DNA of 64,000 nt, from the NCBI GenBank assembly GCA_049650345.1, contig JBARZY010000088.1:29877-93876 (forward strand), in the 5' to 3' direction. Under the pieces are notes generated by a model. It searched no databases, had not been told where the DNA came from, and was given only the letters and a program-made list of their open reading frames with translations. This DNA is from Glaciecola sp049650345 (GTDB lineage Bacteria > Pseudomonadota > Gammaproteobacteria > Enterobacterales > Alteromonadaceae). Position 1 is the stretch's first letter, and the number at the start of each line of letters is the position of its first letter. Below are positions 44,043 through 52,644 of this stretch, in pieces. The position numbers and the translations under genes are program-made.

Positions 44043-44876
44043 TCACTCGTTGTCATATATGGTTGGTATGGGTACACGTTTGTGTTGCGTACGGGTGTAT
44101 ATCTGTATGAGCTTCTCGTCGGCAACACTATCGTTGCTTTTACCTTCTAAAAAGTCGTCAATTTGATCATAACTGAGGCCAAGCGATGCTTCATCAGCTA
44201 ACTGAGGGTTGAGGCTTTCTAGGTCAGCCGTAGGTGCTTTGGTAATCACCACTTCGGGAGCACCCAAATAAGCGGCAATTTGACGCACTTGGCGTTTACT
44301 TAAACCAAACAGGGGCGCAAGATCGCAAGCACCATCGCCATGCTTGGTGTAAAAGCCGGTAATGTTCTCAGCCGAATGATCGGTGCCCAGCACTAGCGCT
44401 TGGCTAAGCCCTGCAATATCGTATTGTACGGCCATGCGCGCACGCGCTTTACTGTTACCTTTCACAAAATCGTCTTGCTCTGGACTTGCAGTAAATGCCT
44501 GTGCTTGTTGTAAGGCCTTGACTGATTCGCTGTGTATGGCATCGGCGGCGGCCTTTACATTGGCGGTAACAGCCAAGCTAGGCGCAATAAAGTCAATACT
44601 TAACTGCGCGTCTTGCTCATCGGCTTGCTCACCGTAAGGTAGGCGCACCGCAATAAATCGGTATCCACTGTCGCTTTGATTGAGTTCATTAACCGCTAAT
44701 TGCGCTAATTTACCTAAGGTACATGAATCAATACCACCTGAAATACCCAACACCAAGGTTTTCATGTTGGCTTGCTGTAATTGCGCTTTTATAAAGCCTA
44801 CTCGCCGTGCTACTTCATGCGCAGGATCTATAGTGGGTAACACGCGCATCTCATTAATGATTGATGACTTACTCAT
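44043..44876 (-). CDS. nadE: Ammonia-dependent NAD synthetase NadE
   Basis: NadE converts nicotinic acid adenine dinucleotide to NAD with ammonia and ATP. The P-loop GISGGIDSCTLGKLA (about 44-58), RLPYGEQADEQDA, VLGTDHSAENITGFYTKHGDGACDLAPL and the C-terminal TRTQHKRVPIP identify it. There is no glutaminase domain. The ATG at 44876 has a TGGAG five bases upstream and gives 277 residues (E. coli 275); a GTG two codons earlier is less likely. It forms an operon with glnB. Confidence 0.95.
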   Translation of the reverse strand: MSKSSIINEMRVLPTIDPAHEVARRVGFIKAQLQQANMKTLVLGISGGIDSCTLGKLAQLAVNELNQSDSGYRFIAVRLPYGEQADEQDAQLSIDFIAPSLAVTANVKAAADAIHSESVKALQQAQAFTASPEQDDFVKGNSKARARMAVQYDIAGLSQALVLGTDHSAENITGFYTKHGDGACDLAPLFGLSKRQVRQIAAYLGAPEVVITKAPTADLESLNPQLADEASLGLSYDQIDDFLEGKSNDSVADEKLIQIYTRTQHKRVPIPTIYDNE

Positions 44877-45066
44877 TATCACTCCAATTAAGATTTATCT
44901 AGTTGAATTATAGATGTATTTTATGAATTGTACACTCACCATTACGTGCTAATGCACATGCTATAAATAACTAAGGTATTACTAACACTAACTAATCGCC
45001 CTTTAGTATACCCAAGTGCCCAGCACTTAGGCTTATAGTTTACCTGTATTGATCAGGAGTAGTGAA

Positions 45067-45645
45067 GTGATATTTACTTATAACACCCGTACTGCGTATA
45101 AAACGTGTCAACAAGGCCTAACACTTCTGGAAATGCTGGTTGCCATGGCAATAGTCGCCATATTATTAACCGTGGTGGCGCCCAACATCCAAATTATGTT
45201 GACCAAGAACCGAATAACCGCAAGTATCAACACACTGAGTTCGGCGGTGCAATACGCGCGTTTTTCAGCGATCGATCAGAACACCCAAACTACCGTGTGT
45301 CCAGCAAGTAACTTTCAAACCTGCTCAAGTGACTGGAGCCAGGCAGTAATTGTGTTTGTTGATGCCAACAACAATGGCGACCGCGAAAGCAGTGAACCAT
45401 TATTGATGACCACAGAAGCTACCAGCGCACAACAGTACTTTGATGGCCCAAGTACGCCCTTGGTGTTTACCGAAACAGGCGCAACCAATAGCCTTGCAAG
45501 CTTTGTGCTGTGCCCCATTACGAACGATTCGTCAATTGCTCGTTCGGTGAATGTGAATCAACAAGGCAGAACTCGAATTAGCATCGACAGTAACAATGAT
45601 GGCATTCATGAAGACGTGAATGGCACCAACATTAGTTGCTCCTAG
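45067..45645 (+). CDS. FimT/GspH-type pseudopilin, orphan copy
   Basis: A prepilin leader ends at QQG, with mature sequence LTLLEMLVAMAIVAILLTVVAP (Glu5 present). The C-terminal GspH/FimT-type domain contains DANNNGDRESSEPL and paired cysteines. The GTG at 45067 has AGGAG seven bases upstream and is preferred over a TTG at 45049. It stands alone between nadE and a crotonase gene. It resembles the pseudopilin at 51613-52167 (both have CP...CxxDW and FxDxNNxGxRxxxE), so the two are paralogues. A role in type IV pilus priming is inferred. Confidence 0.85.
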   Translation: MIFTYNTRTAYKTCQQGLTLLEMLVAMAIVAILLTVVAPNIQIMLTKNRITASINTLSSAVQYARFSAIDQNTQTTVCPASNFQTCSSDWSQAVIVFVDANNNGDRESSEPLLMTTEATSAQQYFDGPSTPLVFTETGATNSLASFVLCPITNDSSIARSVNVNQQGRTRISIDSNNDGIHEDVNGTNISCS

Positions 45646-45769
45646 TTTTCTTCCTATCAATTTGGCTATATAGTCGGATATAAAAATACATGACTCGCTT
45701 TTTCAGTAAAGAGCGTTTTTAATAGTATGTGTCTATACAATAATACGAATATCCAATCAGGGGACACTC

Positions 45770-46459
45770 ATGACAGAACTTGTGCACTATAACTTAGACA
45801 ACAAAGTTGCCACTATTACTATTCAAAATGGCAAAGTAAACGCCATTTCTCATCAGGTTATTGACCAACTAAACGCCGCCCTTGATCAAGCTGAAAAAGA
45901 CCAAGCAGTAGTGGTATTAAAAGGCCAACCTGGCATGTTATCTGGGGGCTATGATTTAAAAGTAATGAAAGAAAGCATGACCAGTGCCATGGCTTTGGTA
46001 GAAAAAGGCTCTACCCTTTCAAGACGCTTGTTGAGTTTCCCTTATCCTGTTGTAGCAGCATGTACCGGACACGCAGTAGCAAAGGGTGCATTTTTGTTAC
46101 TCTCGGTTGATTATCGCATTGGCGTACAGGGCAACTTTAAACTTGGTCTAAACGAAGTTGCCATAGGCATGAGCATGCATCATGCAGGTATTGAAATAGC
46201 ACGAGGACGACTAGCACCGGTATACTTTAACCGCAGTGTTAACCTTGCCGAAATGGTCAATCCGGATGAGGCAGTGACCATGGGCTTTTTAGATAAAGTC
46301 GTTCCTGAATCTGAATTTTCGGCTACCGTGGCATTTGTTGCATCATCGCTTACCAAGCTAGATATGAGGGCACATGTAAATACCAAACTAAAAGCACGTG
46401 CTGAATTATTAAGCATTCTTGACCAAGCCATTGAAAAAGATAAAGGCGGTAGTTTGTAG
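45770..46459 (+). CDS. Crotonase-family enoyl-CoA hydratase/isomerase
   Basis: The 229-residue protein has the crotonase fold signature: LSGGYDLKVM near 59-67 for the oxyanion hole and ACTGHAVAKGAFLLLSVDYRIG near 93-114. LNEVAIGM near 124 carries one candidate catalytic Glu. The usual GGG of the CoA loop reads AKGA. It is shorter than standard enoyl-CoA hydratases (about 255). Substrate is not predictable. GGGGA seven bases upstream supports the start. Confidence 0.85.
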   Translation: MTELVHYNLDNKVATITIQNGKVNAISHQVIDQLNAALDQAEKDQAVVVLKGQPGMLSGGYDLKVMKESMTSAMALVEKGSTLSRRLLSFPYPVVAACTGHAVAKGAFLLLSVDYRIGVQGNFKLGLNEVAIGMSMHHAGIEIARGRLAPVYFNRSVNLAEMVNPDEAVTMGFLDKVVPESEFSATVAFVASSLTKLDMRAHVNTKLKARAELLSILDQAIEKDKGGSL

Positions 46460-46581
46460 TTGCTGTGGTTTAATCGCTCGGTAATAACCACCGGCAAAAG
46501 TATGAATAGTAAGCACTGCACCACAGATACATAAAAAGTCATCGTTTTATCGACATATTAGCGAAAATGACATACGTTAAT

Positions 46582-46600
46582 ACAAATGATAATAATGAAC
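46582..46600. promoter_or_regulatory. Weak Fur-box-like sequence before the M16 peptidase gene
   Basis: ACAAATGATAATAATGAAC matches the 19-base Fur consensus at 13 positions by eye and lies 9 bases before the chosen start codon. In AT-rich DNA this could be chance. Confidence 0.2.
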
Positions 46601-46609
46601 GGACTTTTT

Positions 46610-49459
46610 ATGTTACCTGTTAAACAGCTTTCCTATTTTGCATTGTTATGTGTCAGTGCCACTATGCTTACCTCGTGCAGTCAACCCACTGAAACCAACA
46701 CCGAACCTAAAACAGAGCAAGCTTTGCCTGCACTAGCGTTTGAAAAAATCACCCTAGATAATGGCCTTGATGTGGTATTTCACATTGACCGTTCTGACCC
46801 CGTTGTTGCCATTAATCTTGCTGTGCATGTTGGCTCATCGCGGGAGGAAGTGGGCAAAACAGGTTTTGCTCACTTATTTGAACATTTACTGTTTCTTGAT
46901 TCAGAAAACTTAGGCTATGGTGGCCTTGATGAAATGAACACAAGAATTGGCGGTGAAGGGACTAACGGTTTTACCACCACCGACATGACGCAATATTTTC
47001 AAGCTGTACCTAAAGACGCATTAGAGAAAATAATTTGGGCAGAAGCCGATAAACTGGGATGGTTTGTGAATACCGTTAATCAAAACGTGATTGACCGTGA
47101 AAAGCAGGTGGTTAAAAACGAAAAGCGTCAAGGTGTTGATAATCGAGCTTATGGGCATAACTTTTATGTTATTGGCAAAGCCATCTACCCTGAAGGACAT
47201 CCCTACCATCACCAAGTGATTGGCTCACTTGATGATCTTGAAAATGCGACCCTTGAAGATACCAAAGCGTTTTTTGCTAAATGGTACCGCCCCGACAACG
47301 TCACCGTCACACTCACAGGTGACTTTGATCTTGAACAAGCAAAAACCTTAGTAAAAAAATATTTTGGTGAGGTACCCGCAAGCAACACCCCAACGCCGAA
47401 AACAAGTGCCGAGCCAGTTCAGTTAACGGCCACTAAAACCTTTGTTCACGAAGACAACTTTGCCACCTTACCGCAACTAACAATGGTGTGGCCTACTGTC
47501 CCCGAATACCATCCCGATTCTTACGCTCTTAATGTGTTACTTACCTATTTAACCGAAGGCAAGCGAGCCCCATTTAACGAAGTATTGATTGATGAAAAAC
47601 AACTCACTACCAATGTATCTGGTTTTAACTACACCAAAGAAATTGCTGGCGAATTGTATTTATTTATTAATTCAAAACCTAATGGCGATACCGATGACCT
47701 TGTGCCTGCAATATTTGAAGCCTTTGAACGTTTTGAAGAAACAGGTATTACTAGCGATGCGCTAGCAAGAATTAAAACACAAGCAGAAGTAGAGATTTTG
47801 GGCTCTATTCAAAGCGCACTGGGCAAAGCGATTGCAATGGGTGAATACAATGTGTTTACCGGTAACCCTGGATATTTAGAAACCGATATCAAGATGCTGC
47901 AGTCTGTCACCCAAGAAGATGTGATGATGGTTTACCAAAAATATATAAAAGGTAAGCCTTATGTGGCAACTAGCTTTGTGCCCAAGGGGCAAGTTGAGTT
48001 GGGTCTTGCCAATGCAAAAACGGCCGAAGTAGTTGAAGAAGTGGTAGTTGCAGGCGCAGAAAAAGAAGTGCCGTATGACCCTGCCGCACGTGTATTTACG
48101 CCCAGCCCATCATCGTTTGATAGAAGCATAGAGCCACCTTTTGGTGAGACTTTCACCTTACCTACACCTGTTATATATAGAGCAACTGGCGATAACGGAT
48201 TAAGCATAGTCGGCATTCATTCAAATGAAGTGCCGTTGATTGAATTTTCATTAGAATTTGACGCAGGTAAAATGCGCGCGCCCATCAACAAACCTGGATT
48301 AGCCGCTATAACTGCTGATATGCTCAGTAAGGGCGCAGGTACACGCAATCTTGCCGCGTTTGAAGAGGCCTTGGGTAACATTGGTTCAGAACTTAGCAGC
48401 ACCGCTAACGGTAGCCATACCATTATTCGGGGCAAAACGCTGGCCCGAAACCTAGCGCAAACAGTGGCATTACTGCAAGACATGATCAATGCACCTTTGT
48501 TTGATGAAACCGAATTTACCTTGCTGCGCGAGCAATACATACAAAATGCAGTGGCACAAAGTGCTAACCCTGATTTTATTGCCGCAAGAGAACTCGCCAA
48601 TGTTATTTATAGCGAAGCCACACCCTTATCTATTGCTGGTGCGGGTACCAAGGCACAAATTGAAGCCATTAGTTTAGATGATGTAAAAGCCTTTCATCAA
48701 CAATACTACCACAGTGCAAGTGCCACGCTGAATATAGTTGGCGCATATGATGAGGCACAAGTGCAAACGCTGTTTGGTAACTTGGCTACGCCGTCATCTG
48801 AAGTGGCTGTACCAATATCATCACCTGAACTGGCCAAGGTCAACGCAACCGCATTGTATTTTTATAATGTGCCCGAGGCGAAACAATCTGTATTGCGATT
48901 ACGCAAACCCGCCTTACCTATGGGAGATGACAACTTTGCTAGGTTAGAAGCGTTAAACTTTCCCTTGGGCGGTATTTATACCTCTAAATTGATGACCGAA
49001 TTACGTGTTAACAAAGGGTATACCTACGGTGTGCGTTCATTTGTTTTTGGTAATCAAGAGCAAGGGCAATTTGGCATTAGTACATCTGTTAGAACAAACG
49101 TCACGACTGAAAGCTTAGCCTTAATCAAGCAAATTTTAGCAGGCTATGCACCGCAAATGAACGAAGCTGATCTTGCGCAAACAAAAGATGCCCTGCTACG
49201 CGGACAGGCACTTAAAAACGAAACCCTAGGTGATAAGTTGCGTTTAGTACAAAACATTAGCCGAAATGACCTAGCTGATGATACGCAAGCAAAAAACATG
49301 GCGTCTATTCAAGCCATGACGCTTGATGAAGCCAAGGCGCTTATTGAGCAGCAAATTACGCCAAACGCGATGCACGTAGTGGTAGTAGGTGATGCTGCTA
49401 CGCAGCTAGCTGGCTTAGAGACATTAGGTTACGGTAAGCCCGTATTGATTAACCCATAA
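46610..49459 (+). CDS. M16-family zinc peptidase, lipoprotein
   Basis: The protein has a lipoprotein signal with lipobox LTSC (Cys23 from the ATG at 46610) and is probably anchored in the envelope facing the periplasm. Two M16 halves follow. The first (about 45-490) has the inverted zinc motif HLFEH at 88-92, with downstream Glu in the EADKLGWFVN region. The second (about 520-940) lacks the motif, as usual for pitrilysin-type pairs. The 949-residue length fits periplasmic M16 pairs such as the Pseudomonas/Alteromonas zinc peptidases. Two upstream in-frame ATGs exist, but the ATG at 46610 starts the signal peptide and has GGA six bases upstream. Confidence 0.88.
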   Translation: MLPVKQLSYFALLCVSATMLTSCSQPTETNTEPKTEQALPALAFEKITLDNGLDVVFHIDRSDPVVAINLAVHVGSSREEVGKTGFAHLFEHLLFLDSENLGYGGLDEMNTRIGGEGTNGFTTTDMTQYFQAVPKDALEKIIWAEADKLGWFVNTVNQNVIDREKQVVKNEKRQGVDNRAYGHNFYVIGKAIYPEGHPYHHQVIGSLDDLENATLEDTKAFFAKWYRPDNVTVTLTGDFDLEQAKTLVKKYFGEVPASNTPTPKTSAEPVQLTATKTFVHEDNFATLPQLTMVWPTVPEYHPDSYALNVLLTYLTEGKRAPFNEVLIDEKQLTTNVSGFNYTKEIAGELYLFINSKPNGDTDDLVPAIFEAFERFEETGITSDALARIKTQAEVEILGSIQSALGKAIAMGEYNVFTGNPGYLETDIKMLQSVTQEDVMMVYQKYIKGKPYVATSFVPKGQVELGLANAKTAEVVEEVVVAGAEKEVPYDPAARVFTPSPSSFDRSIEPPFGETFTLPTPVIYRATGDNGLSIVGIHSNEVPLIEFSLEFDAGKMRAPINKPGLAAITADMLSKGAGTRNLAAFEEALGNIGSELSSTANGSHTIIRGKTLARNLAQTVALLQDMINAPLFDETEFTLLREQYIQNAVAQSANPDFIAARELANVIYSEATPLSIAGAGTKAQIEAISLDDVKAFHQQYYHSASATLNIVGAYDEAQVQTLFGNLATPSSEVAVPISSPELAKVNATALYFYNVPEAKQSVLRLRKPALPMGDDNFARLEALNFPLGGIYTSKLMTELRVNKGYTYGVRSFVFGNQEQGQFGISTSVRTNVTTESLALIKQILAGYAPQMNEADLAQTKDALLRGQALKNETLGDKLRLVQNISRNDLADDTQAKNMASIQAMTLDEAKALIEQQITPNAMHVVVVGDAATQLAGLETLGYGKPVLINP

Positions 49460-49510
49460 TCTCTACGGTTTTTTTTGTATCGTTTATAAATAGTTGTATA
49501 AGGTATTACT

Positions 49511-51532
49511 ATGGCATTAGCGTTTCCCCACTTATTGAGCCCACTCGATTTGGGCTTTACCACGTTGAAAAATCGCACCTTAATGGGCTCAATGCATTTA
49601 GGCTTAGAAGAAGAAAAAGGTGGCTTTGATAAATTAGCCGCCTTTTATGCCGCACGCGCAAAAGGCGGGGTAGGCTTGATTGTTACTGGTGGGATTAGCC
49701 CCAATGTACAAGGTTGGGTAGCACCGTTTGCAGGTAGAATGAGCAGCGCTAAACATGCCAAAAAACATCGTGTGATCACCGAAGCGGTGCACAAAGAAGG
49801 CGGCAAAATTTGTATGCAAATTCTGCACTCTGGTCGCTACGGCTATCATCCGCTTGCAGTCTCAGCGTCTAATGTTAAATCGCCTATATCGCCATTCAAA
49901 CCCCGAGCATTGTCGTCCCGGGGTATAAAAAACACTATTGTAGACTATGCTAATTGCGCACAGTATGCGCAATCTGCGGGATATGACGGTGTTGAAATAA
50001 TGGGTTCTGAAGGTTACCTAATTAACCAGTTTTTTTGCCAACGTACCAATCAACGCGATGACGAATGGGGCGGTAGTTTAGAGAATAGAGCCCGCTTGGC
50101 AATAGAAATAGTGAGGCAGACGCGAGAAAAGGTAGGCGCTAATTTTATTATTATTTATCGTTTATCTATGCTTGATTTAGTTGAAGGCGGTGCGCCTTGG
50201 GATGAAGTGGTGTATTTAGCAAAAGCCATTGAACAAGCAGGCGCTACACTCATTAATACAGGGATTGGTTGGCATGAAGCTCGCGTACCCACTATTGCCA
50301 CATCGGTGCCTCGTGCAGCATTTACGTGGATAACAAAGCGCATGAAAGCAGAAGTATCGGTGCCGCTTATTACCACCAACCGAATCAATACACCTGAAAT
50401 TGCCGAATCGGTATTAGCCCAAGGGCATGCTGATATGGTGAGCATGGCACGACCATTTTTAGCCGATGCTGATTTTGTGAATAAGGCCATGCAAAATCAA
50501 TCAGACCAAATAAACACCTGCATTGCCTGTAATCAGGCTTGTTTAGACCACGCCTTTGAACAAAAACGCGCAAGCTGCTTAGTTAACCCTCAAGCCTGCT
50601 ATGAAACAGAACTCATTTTTAAACAGGCGGTGCAAAGTAAAAAGCTAGCAGTGGTAGGCGCAGGTCCTGCCGGTTTAGCTTTTGCGACTTACGCCGCAGA
50701 GCGCGGTCATACGGTGCACTTGTATGATAAAGCTAGCGAAATTGGCGGGCAATTTAATTATGCAAAGCAAATTCCGGGCAAAGAAGAGTTTTATGAAACC
50801 TTGCGCTATTACGCCAAACGCATTGAAGTAACAGGCGTGAAGCTGCATCTAAACACACCTGTAGATGCCGCCCTGTTAACAGGCCAAGACTATGATGATG
50901 TGATACTTGCTACCGGCATTACGCCTCGAGCGTTATCGATTGAAGGCGCCAATCATCCTAAGGTCATGAGTTACTTAGAGGTATTGCGAGACAAAAAGCC
51001 AGTTGGCCAAAAGGTAGCCGTAATTGGTGCCGGCGGCATTGGCTTTGACGTGGCGGAATACCTTGTAGAACAAGCGCATCTTACTACCCATTTAGATGAT
51101 TGGTTAGCCCATTGGGGAATAGACAAGCAATACCAACAACCTGGGGCGCTAACGCAAAAACAAGCGCCTACACATCATAGAGATGTATATTTATTGCAAA
51201 GAAAAACAACTAAGGTAGGAAAAGGCTTAGGTAAAACCACCGGCTGGATCCATCGTAGTTCGCTGGTAAATCACAATGTACAAATGATGAATGGCGTTAG
51301 CTATGAGAAAGTAGACGATGACGGTTTACACATACTAATTGGCGATAAACCCAAAGTGCTAGATGTTGACCACATTATTGTATGTGCAGGTCAAGAGCCT
51401 TTGCGCGAATTGCAGCAAAGTATGCAAGAAGCCGGTTTACGAACCCACATTATTGGCGGTGCTGATGTGGCGTCAGAGCTTGACGCTAAGCGCGCCATCA
51501 GACAAGGTGCTGAGTTAGCTGCCAGTATATAA
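49511..51532 (+). CDS. fadH: NADPH-dependent 2,4-dienoyl-CoA reductase FadH
   Basis: FadH reduces 2,4-dienoyl-CoA during breakdown of polyunsaturated fatty acids and contains FMN, FAD and a 4Fe-4S cluster. The 673 residues (E. coli 672) have an old-yellow-enzyme TIM barrel (about 1-330) and the cluster cysteines CIACNQACLD and SCLVNPQAC (about 335-363). An FAD domain has VVGAGPAGLAFA near 381, and a nested NADPH-binding motif VIGAGGIGFD near 502. A strong hairpin follows the stop. Confidence 0.96.
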   Translation: MALAFPHLLSPLDLGFTTLKNRTLMGSMHLGLEEEKGGFDKLAAFYAARAKGGVGLIVTGGISPNVQGWVAPFAGRMSSAKHAKKHRVITEAVHKEGGKICMQILHSGRYGYHPLAVSASNVKSPISPFKPRALSSRGIKNTIVDYANCAQYAQSAGYDGVEIMGSEGYLINQFFCQRTNQRDDEWGGSLENRARLAIEIVRQTREKVGANFIIIYRLSMLDLVEGGAPWDEVVYLAKAIEQAGATLINTGIGWHEARVPTIATSVPRAAFTWITKRMKAEVSVPLITTNRINTPEIAESVLAQGHADMVSMARPFLADADFVNKAMQNQSDQINTCIACNQACLDHAFEQKRASCLVNPQACYETELIFKQAVQSKKLAVVGAGPAGLAFATYAAERGHTVHLYDKASEIGGQFNYAKQIPGKEEFYETLRYYAKRIEVTGVKLHLNTPVDAALLTGQDYDDVILATGITPRALSIEGANHPKVMSYLEVLRDKKPVGQKVAVIGAGGIGFDVAEYLVEQAHLTTHLDDWLAHWGIDKQYQQPGALTQKQAPTHHRDVYLLQRKTTKVGKGLGKTTGWIHRSSLVNHNVQMMNGVSYEKVDDDGLHILIGDKPKVLDVDHIIVCAGQEPLRELQQSMQEAGLRTHIIGGADVASELDAKRAIRQGAELAASI

Positions 51533-51563
51533 GCGTTAATAACCGTCCTAGGTACAGTTGTGA

Positions 51564-51600
51564 GCAAGAAAAATAGCCGTAATATTGCTATTTTTCTTGC
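51564..51600 (+). terminator. Strong hairpin after fadH
   Basis: A perfect 14-base stem (GCAAGAAAAATAGC with GCTATTTTTCTTGC) encloses a 9-base loop, 31 bases past the fadH stop. It ends 12 bases before the start codon of the next gene. There is no T run after the stem, though the second arm contains five T. Confidence 0.6.
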
Positions 51601-51612
51601 GAGAACTGCATA

Positions 51613-52167
51613 GTGAATAGGCCTTTTATAAGCGGGCTCACATTAGTTGAGTTATTAGTTGCGTTAGCGCTTATATCGATATTATTGGGTTTTGGTGTAC
51701 CCAGCGCACAGGCAATATTAGCAAAATACAGGCTAACCGCGCATATCAATGATATTGGCAGGCTGCTTCATATCAGTAAAACCCATAGCATTGTTAATTA
51801 TGAAATTACCACCCTTTGCCCAACGCTAAACATGCAAAAGTGCGATCGAGATTGGCGTTTGCCAATCATGCTGTTTGTTGACCAAAACAATAACGGATTA
51901 CGTGATAATACCGAAGCGCTTATTAGCAGCGTGAGCACTCGTGCGCATCTGCACAGCGTAAAAGGCCCTAAAAACCCCATAAAATTTTATGACAGTGGCA
52001 TCACCGCCAGCCCAGTGTCAATCACAATATGCACCCACAATACTGATTATCAATACATTAACCGTGCGCTTGTTGTTAGCCTACAAGGCAGAATTAGGCT
52101 CAGTAGTGACCTTAACAATGATGGGTTTCATCAACGCAGTAACGGCAATAGGTTAAGTTGTATTTAA
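51613..52167 (+). CDS. fimT: FimT/FimU-type minor pseudopilin
   Basis: The prepilin cleavage site is SG|LTLVELLVALALISILLGF with Glu5. The GspH/FimT-like C-terminal domain has CPTLNMQKCDRDW and DQNNNGLRDNTEAL. At 184 residues it resembles FimU/FimT, the minor pilin that starts the pilus tip complex with PilV, PilW and PilX. It is encoded convergent to the pilV-pilE operon (5-base gap to pilE) rather than at its head as fimU is in Pseudomonas. The GTG start has GAGAA upstream; the strong hairpin just before it could hamper readthrough from fadH. Confidence 0.85.
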   Translation: MNRPFISGLTLVELLVALALISILLGFGVPSAQAILAKYRLTAHINDIGRLLHISKTHSIVNYEITTLCPTLNMQKCDRDWRLPIMLFVDQNNNGLRDNTEALISSVSTRAHLHSVKGPKNPIKFYDSGITASPVSITICTHNTDYQYINRALVVSLQGRIRLSSDLNNDGFHQRSNGNRLSCI

Positions 52168-52172
52168 AAAGG

Positions 52173-52634
52173 CTAACACGCCCAGCAGTATTCACTGCTT
52201 TCTATGCTGCCATTGTTGTTCTTATCCCAAGCTTTGCGGCCATCGCTGTAATAAAATACCGCCCCTTGCCCGTCAGACACGGTGCCCGATACTGGCGTCG
52301 CCTTTAATTCATAAGTTTGGCCGTTTGCGCCCACTGCCGCAATACTCAGGGTGTACTTCTTGTTCGCTTGCGGCTCTGAAGCTGGTGAGTAAGCGGTAAA
52401 TATTGCCGGAGCCCCTGTATTTGCTGCCGATGTAGCGGCGCCAGCATAACTATAATTAGATGCGTTATGTCGTTCCATTGCGCTGGCTAAGGACATTAAA
52501 TCGGCTTGTACTGTGCTTCGTGCGCCAGTAGCCAACATACCTTGATAACTTGGGTAAGCAACCGCAGCAATAATACCTACAATTGCTACCGTCACCATGA
52601 GTTCTACTAGCGTGAAACCTTTGTGTTGTTGCAT
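52173..52634 (-). CDS. pilE: Type IV pilin PilE-type minor pilin
   Basis: The leader MQQHKG is followed by FTLVELMVTVAIVGIIAAVAYPSYQ, the classic N-methylated pilin helix with Glu5. The C-terminus ends EYCWAC, giving one Cys pair for the D-region disulphide. The 153 residues match PilE of the Pseudomonas fimU-pilVWXY1Y2E cluster. GGAG seven bases upstream supports the ATG. It is the last gene of the operon, 10 bases after pilY1. Confidence 0.92.
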   Translation of the reverse strand: MQQHKGFTLVELMVTVAIVGIIAAVAYPSYQGMLATGARSTVQADLMSLASAMERHNASNYSYAGAATSAANTGAPAIFTAYSPASEPQANKKYTLSIAAVGANGQTYELKATPVSGTVSDGQGAVFYYSDGRKAWDKNNNGSIESSEYCWAC

Positions 52635-52644
52635 ATTATTTCTC

